In this document: one piece after another, positions 27,240 to 34,553 of the stretch
Layout of the letters: each line of letters starts with the position of its first letter
How positions within the stretch are numbered: position 1 is the first letter of the stretch
From: Bacteroidales bacterium
GTDB lineage: Bacteria > Bacteroidota > Bacteroidia > Bacteroidales > JAGONC01
Assembly (NCBI GenBank): GCA_028716265.1
Contig: JAQUQD010000021.1
Span: 1-41,279 of the forward strand
Direction: 5' to 3'
Length of the DNA: 41,279 nt
Made by a program: the position numbers and the translations under genes
The notes under the pieces: model-generated
Told to the model about the DNA's origin: nothing
The model's input: only the letters and a program-made list of their open reading frames with translations
Databases searched by the model: none

Positions 27240-27740
27240 ATGTATGCAATCGTTGATATAGCAGGGCAACAGTTCAGGGTTGAACAGGGTCAGGAAGTCT
27301 TCGTCCACCGTTTACAGGGCGAAGAGGGCGCACAGGTGACCTTTGATGACGTTCTTCTGATCGATTCCGACGGAACGGTCAATGTGGGCAAACCGGTCGT
27401 GGAAGGCGCCTTCGTTTCCGCAAAGATCATGTCCCACCTGAAAGGCGACAAGGTATTGATATTCAAGAAGAAAAGAAGAAAAGGCTACCAGAAGATGACC
27501 GGTCACCGTGACCTTCTTACGCGCATCCTGATCGAAAACATTTCGCTGACGGGTGGCAGGATCAGGGAACCGGAAGTGAAAAAAGCTGTAGTGAAAGAGG
27601 AAACGATACCCGTAAGCCCTGTTGTGGAAACAACACCCGAAAACCTGACTTCGGCACAGGAAGTTACGGAAGAAGTGAAGCCGAAGCCCCGCCGGAGAGC
27701 AGTGAAAAAAGAACCGGAAGAAGGGGCGGGGGAGCAGTAG
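27240..27740 (+). CDS. rplU: 50S ribosomal protein L21 with a charged C-terminal extension
   Basis: Large-subunit ribosomal protein. Residues 1 to about 103 are the conserved L21 core (MYAIVDIAGQQFRVEQGQ, GKPVVEGAFVSAKI, FKKKRRKGYQKMTGHR). The remaining 60 or so residues are a low-complexity extension rich in Val, Glu, Pro and Lys, ending RRRAVKKEPEEGAGEQ. Such tails occur in some Bacteroidota L21 proteins. The gene leads an operon with rpmA, as in most bacteria, but the two are separated by 164 bases of G-rich 7-nt repeat rather than a short spacer. Confidence 0.96.
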   Translation: MYAIVDIAGQQFRVEQGQEVFVHRLQGEEGAQVTFDDVLLIDSDGTVNVGKPVVEGAFVSAKIMSHLKGDKVLIFKKKRRKGYQKMTGHRDLLTRILIENISLTGGRIREPEVKKAVVKEETIPVSPVVETTPENLTSAQEVTEEVKPKPRRRAVKKEPEEGAGEQ

Positions 27741-27890
27741 CCAGCGGGAGGCGGGTAGCAGGAGGCGGGAAGCGGGAAGCAGGAGGCGGGAGGCGGGAAG
27801 CAGGAGGCGGGAGGCGGGAAGCAGGAGGCGGGAAGCAGGTTTGGGATTTATTTGGAGTTTGGATCTTGGAATTTGGATTTTACCATATTT
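27741..27890 (+). repeat. GGGAGGC-type 7-nt tandem repeat in the rplU-rpmA spacer
   Basis: About 14 units of the form GGGAGGC, GGGAAGC or AGGAGGC run from just after the rplU stop to about 27838. Looser TTTGGAT-type 7-nt units (GAGTTTG GATCTTG GAATTTG) follow to about 27880. It lies inside an operon and so should be transcribed. The many GGG runs on the mRNA strand could form a G-quadruplex. No inverted arm is present. Confidence 0.85.
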
Positions 27891-27904
27891 AGATATTAGA
27901 AACC

Positions 27905-28174
27905 ATGGCACACAAAAAAGGAGTGGGAAGCTCACGCAACGGACGTGAATCCCACAGCAAACGACTGGGTGTAAAAGTTTTTGGCGGACAGTACGCGCGT
28001 GCCGGAAACATTATCGTCAGACAGAGAGGAACCAAACACAATCCAGGCCTGAATGTATCCATTGGCAAGGACCACACCCTGTTTGCCCTTGTGGACGGGA
28101 CGGTTCAATTCAGTAAAAGAAAAGACGACCGGTCGTACGTTTCCGTGATCCCCGCTGAAAAACCCCAGGAATAG
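27905..28174 (+). CDS. rpmA: 50S ribosomal protein L27
   Basis: Large-subunit protein near the peptidyl-transferase centre. The 89 residues begin [21 protein letters not shown], split in the family as the flexible N-terminal tail, followed by [21 protein letters not shown] and [21 protein letters not shown]. Full length, with no cleavable N-terminal extension. Second gene of the rplU operon, followed closely by a strong terminator. Confidence 0.97.
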   Translation: MAHKKGVGSSRNGRESHSKRLGVKVFGGQYARAGNIIVRQRGTKHNPGLNVSIGKDHTLFALVDGTVQFSKRKDDRSYVSVIPAEKPQE

Positions 28175-28206
28175 ACACCATCGTTGTATCTATACTATGA
28201 AAAGAA

Positions 28207-28240
28207 AATCTCCTGGTGGATCATCAGGGGATTTTTTTTT
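28207..28240 (+). terminator. Rho-independent terminator after rpmA
   Basis: AATCTCCTGGTG and CATCAGGGGATT form a 12-bp stem (two G-U pairs) with a three-base loop, followed by an unbroken T run to 28240. It lies 32 bases after the rpmA stop. Confidence 0.92.
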
Positions 28241-28249
28241 GGAAATGGT

Positions 28250-28257
28250 TACTTTTG
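28250..28257 (+). promoter_or_regulatory. -7 promoter box for serS
   Basis: TACTTTTG fits TAnnTTTG and lies directly after the rpmA terminator. Transcription from it would place the whole hairpin repeat at 28266-28327 in the serS 5' leader. Confidence 0.5.
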
Positions 28258-28265
28258 CGGAGGAT

Positions 28266-28327
28266 TAGCTACAAGCTGCAAGCTGCAAGGTTGAGACTTA
28301 AGACTTGAAGCTTGAAGCTTGTAGCTA
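28266..28327 (+). repeat. AGCTACA-type 7-nt hairpin repeat in the serS leader
   Basis: The left arm AGCTACAAGCTGCAAGC and its continuation pair with a right arm of AGCTTGA-type units ending CTTGTAGCT. The stem is about 23 bp with two mismatches, closed by a 14-base loop containing GACTTAAGA. The same loop motif and unit recur at 39024-39107. It ends about 40 bases before the serS ATG. Confidence 0.85.
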
Positions 28328-28366
28328 ACCAGATTGAAATTACCATAATGAAACAAGAATCCTAAT

Positions 28367-29635
28367 ATGCTAGAACTGACCTACATCCGCGAGCACAAAC
28401 AGGACGTCATCCGGCGTCTCGGTATCAAGAATTTCAAAGCAGTCCACCTGGTGGATGAAATCGCGCAGGCGGATGCCGAACGCCGCAGGATCCAGAAATC
28501 GCTTGACGACATCCTGGCCGAATCCAACCAGGCTGCCCGCGAGATCGGGATCCTGTACAAAAGCGGCCGCGTGGATGAAGCGGGCGAGCTGAAGGCAAAG
28601 ACCGCCGAATGGAAGGTGCGGTCAAAGGAACTGGGCGAAAAGCTCTCGGAGACCGAACAGAGGCTGAACGACCTGCTGGTGCAGCTTCCCAATCTCCCCC
28701 ACCCTTCGGTGCCAAAAGGATTTTCAGCCGAGCACAACGAAAATGTCTACCAGGAAGGAAACTTCCCTCAGCTGTATCCCGGGGCGATGCCCCACTGGGA
28801 CCTGATCAGGAAATATGATATCATTGATTTTGAGCTGGGTAACAAGGTGACAGGAGCGGGATTTCCCTTTTACAAGGGCAAAGGAGCCAAACTGCAGCGG
28901 GCGCTGATCGCCTTCTTCCTGGATAGTGCCGTCAAAGCGGGATATCTTGAAGTTCAGCCTCCCCTGCTGGTGAACGCTGACTCAGGGTATGGTACAGGCC
29001 AGCTTCCGGATAAGGACGGCCAGATGTATGTCGTCACGGAGGAGAACTTCTACCTGATCCCCACAGCCGAGGTCCCCATCACCAACATTTACCGGAATGT
29101 CATCCTTACGGCCAATGATCTGCCTGTCAAGAATGTAGCCTATTCCAGCTGTTTCAGGCGAGAGGCAGGCTCCTGGGGGAAAGATGTCAGGGGACTGAAC
29201 CGCCTGCACCAATTCGATAAGGTCGAGATCGTACAGATCGTGCATCCGGAGCGTTCGTATGAAGCTCTGGAAGAAATGCGCACGCATGTGGCGGGACTCC
29301 TCCACGCCCTGGAGCTTCCCTTCCGTATCATGAAGCTGTGCGGTGGCGATCTGAGCTTCACCAGCGCACTGACCTATGATTTTGAGGTCTATTCAGCCGC
29401 TCAGGAACGGTGGCTGGAGGTCAGCTCCGTCTCCAACTTCGAATCATTCCAGTCGAACCGCATGAAACTGCGCTTCAAGGACCAGGACGGGAAAACAAAG
29501 CTGGCCCATACACTAAACGGAAGCGCCCTTGCGTTACCCAGGGTGGTGGCTGCCTTGCTGGAAAATAACCAGACGGCCGACGGGATTAAGGTGCCGGAGG
29601 TTTTGGCAGAGTATACGAGGTTTGACATGATTTGA
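28367..29635 (+). CDS. serS: Seryl-tRNA synthetase
   Basis: Charges tRNA-Ser. The 422-residue class II synthetase has the N-terminal antiparallel coiled-coil arm (about 30-100), the opening MLELTYIREHKQDVIRRL, TAEVPITN, motif 2 FRREAGSWGKDVRGLNR (about 262) with the ATP-binding Arg, and motif 3 NGSALALPRVVAALLEN (about 383). Full length. A 7-nt hairpin repeat sits in its presumed 5' leader between a TACTTTTG box and the ATG. A TPR protein gene follows after about 50 bases on the same strand. Confidence 0.97.
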   Translation: MLELTYIREHKQDVIRRLGIKNFKAVHLVDEIAQADAERRRIQKSLDDILAESNQAAREIGILYKSGRVDEAGELKAKTAEWKVRSKELGEKLSETEQRLNDLLVQLPNLPHPSVPKGFSAEHNENVYQEGNFPQLYPGAMPHWDLIRKYDIIDFELGNKVTGAGFPFYKGKGAKLQRALIAFFLDSAVKAGYLEVQPPLLVNADSGYGTGQLPDKDGQMYVVTEENFYLIPTAEVPITNIYRNVILTANDLPVKNVAYSSCFRREAGSWGKDVRGLNRLHQFDKVEIVQIVHPERSYEALEEMRTHVAGLLHALELPFRIMKLCGGDLSFTSALTYDFEVYSAAQERWLEVSSVSNFESFQSNRMKLRFKDQDGKTKLAHTLNGSALALPRVVAALLENNQTADGIKVPEVLAEYTRFDMI

Positions 29636-29661
29636 GAGGAGAGAGGAGAAAGGAGAGATAG
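29633..29661 (+). repeat. GAGAGGA-type 7-nt tandem repeat
   Basis: Four consecutive units, GAGAGGA GAGAGGA GAAAGGA GAGATAG, begin at the serS stop codon and fill the short gap before the TPR protein. It is purine-only on the coding strand, so it could also offer Shine-Dalgarno-like sequence, though it lies about 30 bases from the start. Confidence 0.6.
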
Positions 29662-29687
29662 TACTAATAATATTAAAGCGAGTGAGG

Positions 29688-31580
29688 ATGCGGTGGGTGT
29701 CATATGCAATGGTTTTTCTGATGTTGCTGGGGATGATTTCTCCTGCAGGAATGGTTTTCTCGCAGAAGCCGGACACGACGCGTATTGTTAGCAGAAAACC
29801 GGCCGCTGTGCGACCGGGAAGCGCCAGCAACGAATCCAAGCTGGCTGCTGAATATTATTCCAAACAGCAATTTGACAAAGCGGCCGTATTATACGAGAAG
29901 CTTTACAAGGAAAATCCCTCGTATGTCAATTATACGTATTATTATTTCTGTCTGATCCAACTCAACAGGTTTGACGAAGCGGAGAAACTGGTTAAAAAAC
30001 AGATAAAGGCTTTTCCCGAAAAAGCGCGATACCAGGTCGACCTCGGTTACATCTACCAGATGTCGGATGAATCCGGCAAGGCAAAAAAAGAGTACGAAAA
30101 TGCCATCCTTAAACTAACCGCTGACCGCAACGCCATTATGGAACTTGCCGGTGCCTTTCAGTCGCGCAGGGAGAATGAATATGCCATCCGTACCTATTAC
30201 AGGGGAAGGGAATTGATGGGCCCTTCGGAATCATTCAACCTGGAGATCGGTTCCATTTATGAATCCGAGGGCAAATATGAAGAGATGTACAACGAGTACC
30301 TGAACCTGATCGAGGCTGAACCGTCGATGATCCAGAACGTTCAGACCAGGATTCAGAATACCCTCTCGGAAGATCCGGACGGGACCAAAAGTGATCTCTT
30401 AAGGATCGCCCTGCTCAAACGGATCCAGACATTCCCGGATAAGGTCCTTTACTCGGAGATGATGATCTGGTACTCCTTGCAGCAGAAAGATTTCAAAACG
30501 GCCCTGATACAGGCCAAAGCCCTCGACCGAAGATTCAGCGAGCAAGGCGAGCGAGTATTCGAGCTCGGGATGCTGAGTGCATCCAATGAGGATTATGATG
30601 CTGCATCCGATGCCTTCAGCTACGTCATCAACAAAGGAGAATCAGCTGAGTTGTACCTTTCAGCAAGGATCGAATTGCTCAATGTCATGTTCATGAAAAG
30701 TACCTCAGAGTACGTAACGGACAAAGCGGCATTGATGGATCTGGAACAACAGTTTCGGCAGCTTCTGGATGAACTGGGCCATAACAGAACTACCCTGTCC
30801 CTGATGCGGAACATGGCTCATCTGCAGGCCTTTTACCTCAATAAGCAGCAGGATGCCGTTGCATTGCTGGAGGAGGCCAGGCAGATCAAAACGCTCATGC
30901 CGCAGGAACGTGCCGGGATCAAAATGGAACTGGCCGATATCTTACTGTTCAGTGGCGAACCCTGGGAAGCCACCCTGCTGTACTCCCAGGTGGAAAAAGA
31001 ATTCAAACATGAGCCAATCGGACACGAGGCAAAATTCCGTAACGCACGACTTTCCTATTACATCGGCGAGTTCCGGTGGGCAAAGGCCCAGCTCGATATT
31101 CTGAAAGCAGCTACCTCAAAGCTCATTGCAAACGATGCCATGGAACTGTCGCTCCTGATCCTTGATAACATGGATCCTGACAGTACGTATACCGCCCTTG
31201 GACAGTACGCCAGGGCCGATTTTTACCTATTCCGGAATAATGATGAACAGGCCATGGTGTTACTTGATTCCATTCAGCGATCATATCCCGGTCATCCTCT
31301 GGCAGATGAGATCCTTTACAAGAAAGCGCAGATCGCACTCAGAAAGGGCAAATTTCAGGAAGCGGACACCCTCCTCGGGGAGGTGACCGGTCTTTACCCC
31401 TGGGATATCCTAGCCGACAATGCCCTGATGATGCGGGCCAGACTGCATGAAGAACAGCTCAGTGATCCGTCAGTGGCCATGGAACTCTATCAGCGCCTCA
31501 TGACCGACTATCCCGGCAGCCTTTTCGTGGTGGAAGCCCGGAAACGATTCAGGGAGCTGAGGGGGGATGTGGTGAATTAG
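29688..31580 (+). CDS. Secreted or periplasmic TPR repeat protein
   Basis: About 630 residues. The frame opens at GTG 29682, but the ATG at 29688 gives a cleaner signal peptide (MRWVSYAMVFLMLLG to FSQ). The mature part is almost wholly alpha-helical tetratricopeptide-like repeats, for example AAEYYSKQQFDKAAVLYEKL near residue 45, then YVNYTYYYFCLIQLNRFDEAEKL, and repeats near the C-terminus such as LYQRLMTDYPGSLFVVEARKR. The last type resembles YbgF/BamD-like outer-membrane-associated TPRs. No catalytic motif. It is a likely protein-protein scaffold in the envelope, with partner unknown. It follows serS and precedes the repeat upstream of rsmA. Confidence 0.85.
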   Translation: MRWVSYAMVFLMLLGMISPAGMVFSQKPDTTRIVSRKPAAVRPGSASNESKLAAEYYSKQQFDKAAVLYEKLYKENPSYVNYTYYYFCLIQLNRFDEAEKLVKKQIKAFPEKARYQVDLGYIYQMSDESGKAKKEYENAILKLTADRNAIMELAGAFQSRRENEYAIRTYYRGRELMGPSESFNLEIGSIYESEGKYEEMYNEYLNLIEAEPSMIQNVQTRIQNTLSEDPDGTKSDLLRIALLKRIQTFPDKVLYSEMMIWYSLQQKDFKTALIQAKALDRRFSEQGERVFELGMLSASNEDYDAASDAFSYVINKGESAELYLSARIELLNVMFMKSTSEYVTDKAALMDLEQQFRQLLDELGHNRTTLSLMRNMAHLQAFYLNKQQDAVALLEEARQIKTLMPQERAGIKMELADILLFSGEPWEATLLYSQVEKEFKHEPIGHEAKFRNARLSYYIGEFRWAKAQLDILKAATSKLIANDAMELSLLILDNMDPDSTYTALGQYARADFYLFRNNDEQAMVLLDSIQRSYPGHPLADEILYKKAQIALRKGKFQEADTLLGEVTGLYPWDILADNALMMRARLHEEQLSDPSVAMELYQRLMTDYPGSLFVVEARKRFRELRGDVVN

Positions 31581-31591
31581 TTGGCAGCCTG

Positions 31592-31617
31592 TCCTGATGA
31601 GTGAAACGAAATCAGGA
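31592..31617 (+). other. Small hairpin with hammerhead-like core strings
   Basis: TCCTGAT and ATCAGGA form a 7-bp stem around a 12-base loop. The sequence contains CTGATGAG and CGAAA five bases apart, the order seen in a hammerhead ribozyme core with a tiny stem II. I could not find a cleavage-site strand with matching stem I and III sequence, so a plain hairpin at the end of the TPR gene is the safer reading. Confidence 0.3.
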
Positions 31618-31746
31618 TCAACAGTCAGCAGTCAACAGTCAACAGTCAACAGTCAGCAGGCAACAGGCAATAACTGGCAGTTGGGAGTTGCAGTTGACGG
31701 TTAGCGGAGAAAGATATGCGAAAATCGACAATCGACAATCGGCAAT
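31617..31746 (+). repeat. CAGTCAA-type 7-nt repeat upstream of rsmA
   Basis: Seven or so units alternating CAACAGT and CAGCAGT occupy 31619-31672. A looser complementary arm (CAGTTGGGAGTTGCAGTTGAC) runs at 31677-31699, and a second run of CGACAAT-type 7-nt units lies at 31727-31746. The rsmA frame happens to stay open through it, giving a false glutamine-serine-rich N-terminus. The same unit recurs at 40168-40223. Confidence 0.85.
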
Positions 31747-31750
31747 CATC

Positions 31751-32518
31751 ATGAGCGTCAGGCCGAAAAAGCATCTGGGCCAGCACTTTCTGGTCGACGA
31801 AAACATCGCCCGCAAGATCGTTGGTAGTCTTTCGCCCGGCACCAGCCAGGTGCTGGAGGTCGGTCCCGGAAGGGGTGTGCTGACCAGGTACCTTATACCT
31901 CTTTTCCCATCCCTTCAGATCGTGGAAATAGATGAGGAGTCAGTCCGGTACCTGAAAGAGACCTTCCCGCAGATCAGCAAACAGATCATTCATGGTGATT
32001 TTCTTAAAACCGACCTGAGCGGATTATTTACAGAATCCTTTGCCATCATTGGCAATTTTCCCTACAATATTTCTTCGCAGATCCTTTTTCATATTATCGA
32101 ACACAGGGAGCAGGTGACAGAAGTAGTGGGCATGTTCCAGAAGGAGGTGGCTGAGCGCATAGCGTCACCCCCGGGATCAAAGAAGTACGGTATCCTCAGC
32201 ATCCTGACTGGTGCTTTTTACGATATTGAGTATCTGTTTTCCGTCAACGAAACGGTCTTTTATCCTCACCCGAAAGTGAAATCTGCGGTGATCCGCATGA
32301 CCAGGAATAAGACGGTACGACTGGAATGCGATGAGGCGTTCTTTTTCAAGGTAGTGAAAACAGCATTCAATCAACGAAGAAAAACGCTGCGTAATGCGCT
32401 GAGGAGTCTTTCCAATGAAAAGGCAGCTTCGGATCCTGTTTTCTCCCTTCGCGCAGAACAGCTCAGCATACAGGATTTCATCCGACTGACAAATCTTTTG
32501 GAACCGGCATTTTATTAA
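31751..32518 (+). CDS. rsmA: 16S rRNA (adenine-N6,N6)-dimethyltransferase
   Basis: Dimethylates two adjacent adenines in the 3' hairpin of 16S rRNA during small-subunit maturation. The ATG at 31751 gives 255 residues starting MSVRPKKHLGQHFLVDENIA, the family's normal N-terminus. The 50 upstream in-frame residues are repeat sequence and are excluded. The SAM-binding motif LEVGPGRGVLT is at about 34-45 and the catalytic NFPYNISS at about 101. The C-terminal helical domain ends in a normal position. The stop codon overlaps the -7 box of the next gene. Confidence 0.96.
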   Translation: MSVRPKKHLGQHFLVDENIARKIVGSLSPGTSQVLEVGPGRGVLTRYLIPLFPSLQIVEIDEESVRYLKETFPQISKQIIHGDFLKTDLSGLFTESFAIIGNFPYNISSQILFHIIEHREQVTEVVGMFQKEVAERIASPPGSKKYGILSILTGAFYDIEYLFSVNETVFYPHPKVKSAVIRMTRNKTVRLECDEAFFFKVVKTAFNQRRKTLRNALRSLSNEKAASDPVFSLRAEQLSIQDFIRLTNLLEPAFY

Positions 32519-32523
32519 ATTTG
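32516..32523 (+). promoter_or_regulatory. -7 promoter box overlapping the rsmA stop
   Basis: TAAATTTG uses the rsmA stop codon as its first three bases. A TTG lies 15 bases upstream, slightly short of usual spacing. It would drive the downstream glycosyltransferase-like gene from a start about ten bases ahead of its ATG. Confidence 0.5.
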
Positions 32524-32540
32524 CCGGCAAATTGAAACCG

Positions 32541-34547
32541 ATGAAGAAGCCAGGACATCAGCAGTCGGTAAGACCTGGACCGGAATTGAAGCCCTTACTG
32601 AATTCCAGCATTAAAAACCAGTGGATCTATGGACTGGTCATCGTTCTTTTCACACTGGTACTCTATGGTAATACGGTCAGGAACAAGTACGCCGTGGATG
32701 ACCACCTGGTGACCTACCCCAACGAACAGATCGCGCAAGGGATCAAAGCGATTCCCGAGATCCTGACCACACGTTACGCCAAGGAAGAACAGCTGACGTA
32801 CGGATATCGCCCCCTGGTGAAGATCACCTACGCCATTGAGTATGAGATCTGGGGCTTCAAGCCAGGACGGTCCCACGCCATCAATGCACTGATCTATGCG
32901 TTCACCGGGCTGCTCCTTTTCCGGCTGCTGAGAAAGCTTTTAAAAGACTACCATCCGTTGTTTGCGATCCTCGTCACCCTGCTATTCATCGCACATCCCG
33001 TTCACACCGAGGTGGTTGCCAGTCTGAAGAACAGGGATGAGCTGCTGGGATTCTTTTTCAATGTGGTGACAATGATCCTGCTCTTTCGTTTTGTGGAGAC
33101 CCGAAAGATCCGTTTTATCCTTTTGTGCGCGCTGACGTTCGTTCTTGTCCTGTTATCCAAGCCTACGGCTGCGATATTCTTTATTATCTATCCACTGGCC
33201 CTTTATTTTTTCACCGATGTAAAAACCAGACCACTGGTGTATTCTGCTATCGCCTTTTTCGGGCTGGTCCTGCTCTTCCTGGTATTTACCAGGTTCGTCC
33301 TTCCGGAGAACGTCAGGCCGGTGCAGTATTATGAAAATCCGCTCTTTTTTGAGAAGAACCTCTGGCTGAGGGCAGGGACGGGATTTTATATTTTGCTGTA
33401 TTATCTGCGTCTGCTTCTTTTCCCTCATCCGCTCCGGTTCTACTATGGATACGATATGATCCCTGTGGTGAACCTGGCCAACGGGTGGGTGATCCTGAGC
33501 ATTCTGATCCATGCCGCACTGCTGGCATACGCCATCTATAAATTCAGGGAAAAGCACATTCTTTCGTTCGCCATTTTCTATTACCTGCTGATGATGGCCA
33601 TGTATTCCAATTTTGTTTTACCGTCCCCCGGGATCATTGCTGAAAGGTACCTTTATGTTTCTTCCCTGGCTTTCAGTCTGGTGGCGGTCTATTTCATTTT
33701 CAAGCTCTACCATACTTCCCCCTTCAGATTCAATCCTTCAAAAGGTTCACTTGCAGGCATTCTTATCACCTGCATGATCCTTCTGGTTCCCTATTCGGTC
33801 TATACCTTCAACCGGAATAAGGATTGGAAGAACTATATGACCCTCTACGAGAGAGACCTTCCCCGGCTGGAGCGATCAGTGAAAGCTAATGTATTGTATG
33901 CCAGTCTTTTAACCAGCGAAGTTTCCGAAACGATGGATATGGAAAAGCAGACAAGATGGATTGGTCTCATCAAAAAGCACTACGACCAGGCGCTGAAGAT
34001 CTACCCTGATAATTTTGAAGTGCTGAACAATTACGGTTCATTTTATGCTTATACGCTTGGAGATCTGCCCACCGCCATTCCTTACTTTGATAAAGCCATT
34101 CAGCTGGAACCCCGACGTCCGGAGCCCTATTATAATCTTGGATACACTTACAAAATTCTTGGGGATACGGCCCGTGCGATCAGCAACTACCGGATGGCCA
34201 ACCAGCTAATGCCCTCCAGTGTCGCCATCAAATCAGACCTGGCGAACCTTTACTATGCTTCTGATTCAGTGATCCAGGCCATTCAGATGAACAGGGAAGT
34301 GATTGAAATTGATTCCGGCACAGCCATCCCTTATATTAACCTTGGCAATTACATGGCCGGTCTTGGCGATACAGCCCGTGCCATACCCTACTGGGAAAAA
34401 GCCGTTTCCATCCAGCCTGAGTACCGTCTCTGCATGAAGATCAGCTGGTATTATCTTCAGCAGATGGACTCTGCCAGGACCTGGCAGTATTATAACATGG
34501 CACAGAAGGTCAAACCCAGGATGACACGGGGAGAAGAAAAACGATAA
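32541..34547 (+). CDS. Membrane GT-C-like glycosyltransferase with C-terminal TPRs
   Basis: A 668-residue integral membrane protein. The frame opens at TTG 32532, but the ATG at 32541 follows a promoter box and is preferred. After a short basic N-terminus come roughly ten hydrophobic segments up to about residue 440. The first extracytoplasmic loop contains YAVDDHLVTYPNEQ, matching the acidic catalytic loop of GT-C polyprenyl-phosphate-sugar enzymes, and then YGYRPLVKITYAIEY and HAINALIYA. Residues about 480-640 are TPR repeats (ALKIYPDNFEVLNNYGSFYA, AIQLEPRRPEPYYNLGYTY). This layout resembles eukaryotic TMTC O-mannosyltransferases and related bacterial proteins. It probably transfers a lipid-linked sugar to exported proteins; donor and acceptor are unknown. 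An acyl-AMP ligase follows after six bases. Confidence 0.8.
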   Translation: MKKPGHQQSVRPGPELKPLLNSSIKNQWIYGLVIVLFTLVLYGNTVRNKYAVDDHLVTYPNEQIAQGIKAIPEILTTRYAKEEQLTYGYRPLVKITYAIEYEIWGFKPGRSHAINALIYAFTGLLLFRLLRKLLKDYHPLFAILVTLLFIAHPVHTEVVASLKNRDELLGFFFNVVTMILLFRFVETRKIRFILLCALTFVLVLLSKPTAAIFFIIYPLALYFFTDVKTRPLVYSAIAFFGLVLLFLVFTRFVLPENVRPVQYYENPLFFEKNLWLRAGTGFYILLYYLRLLLFPHPLRFYYGYDMIPVVNLANGWVILSILIHAALLAYAIYKFREKHILSFAIFYYLLMMAMYSNFVLPSPGIIAERYLYVSSLAFSLVAVYFIFKLYHTSPFRFNPSKGSLAGILITCMILLVPYSVYTFNRNKDWKNYMTLYERDLPRLERSVKANVLYASLLTSEVSETMDMEKQTRWIGLIKKHYDQALKIYPDNFEVLNNYGSFYAYTLGDLPTAIPYFDKAIQLEPRRPEPYYNLGYTYKILGDTARAISNYRMANQLMPSSVAIKSDLANLYYASDSVIQAIQMNREVIEIDSGTAIPYINLGNYMAGLGDTARAIPYWEKAVSIQPEYRLCMKISWYYLQQMDSARTWQYYNMAQKVKPRMTRGEEKR

Positions 34548-34553
34548 GGGAAG

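Noticed and set aside
27312-27935. 207-codon minus-strand frame with repeated LLLPASR
   Set aside because: It is the reverse translation of the GGGAGGC repeat plus rplU antisense. The repetitive protein is an artefact and rplU is certain.
31601-31750. N-terminal extension of RsmA rich in Gln and Ser
   Set aside because: It is encoded by the CAGTCAA tract. The family start MSVRPKKHLGQ at 31751 matches the normal protein.
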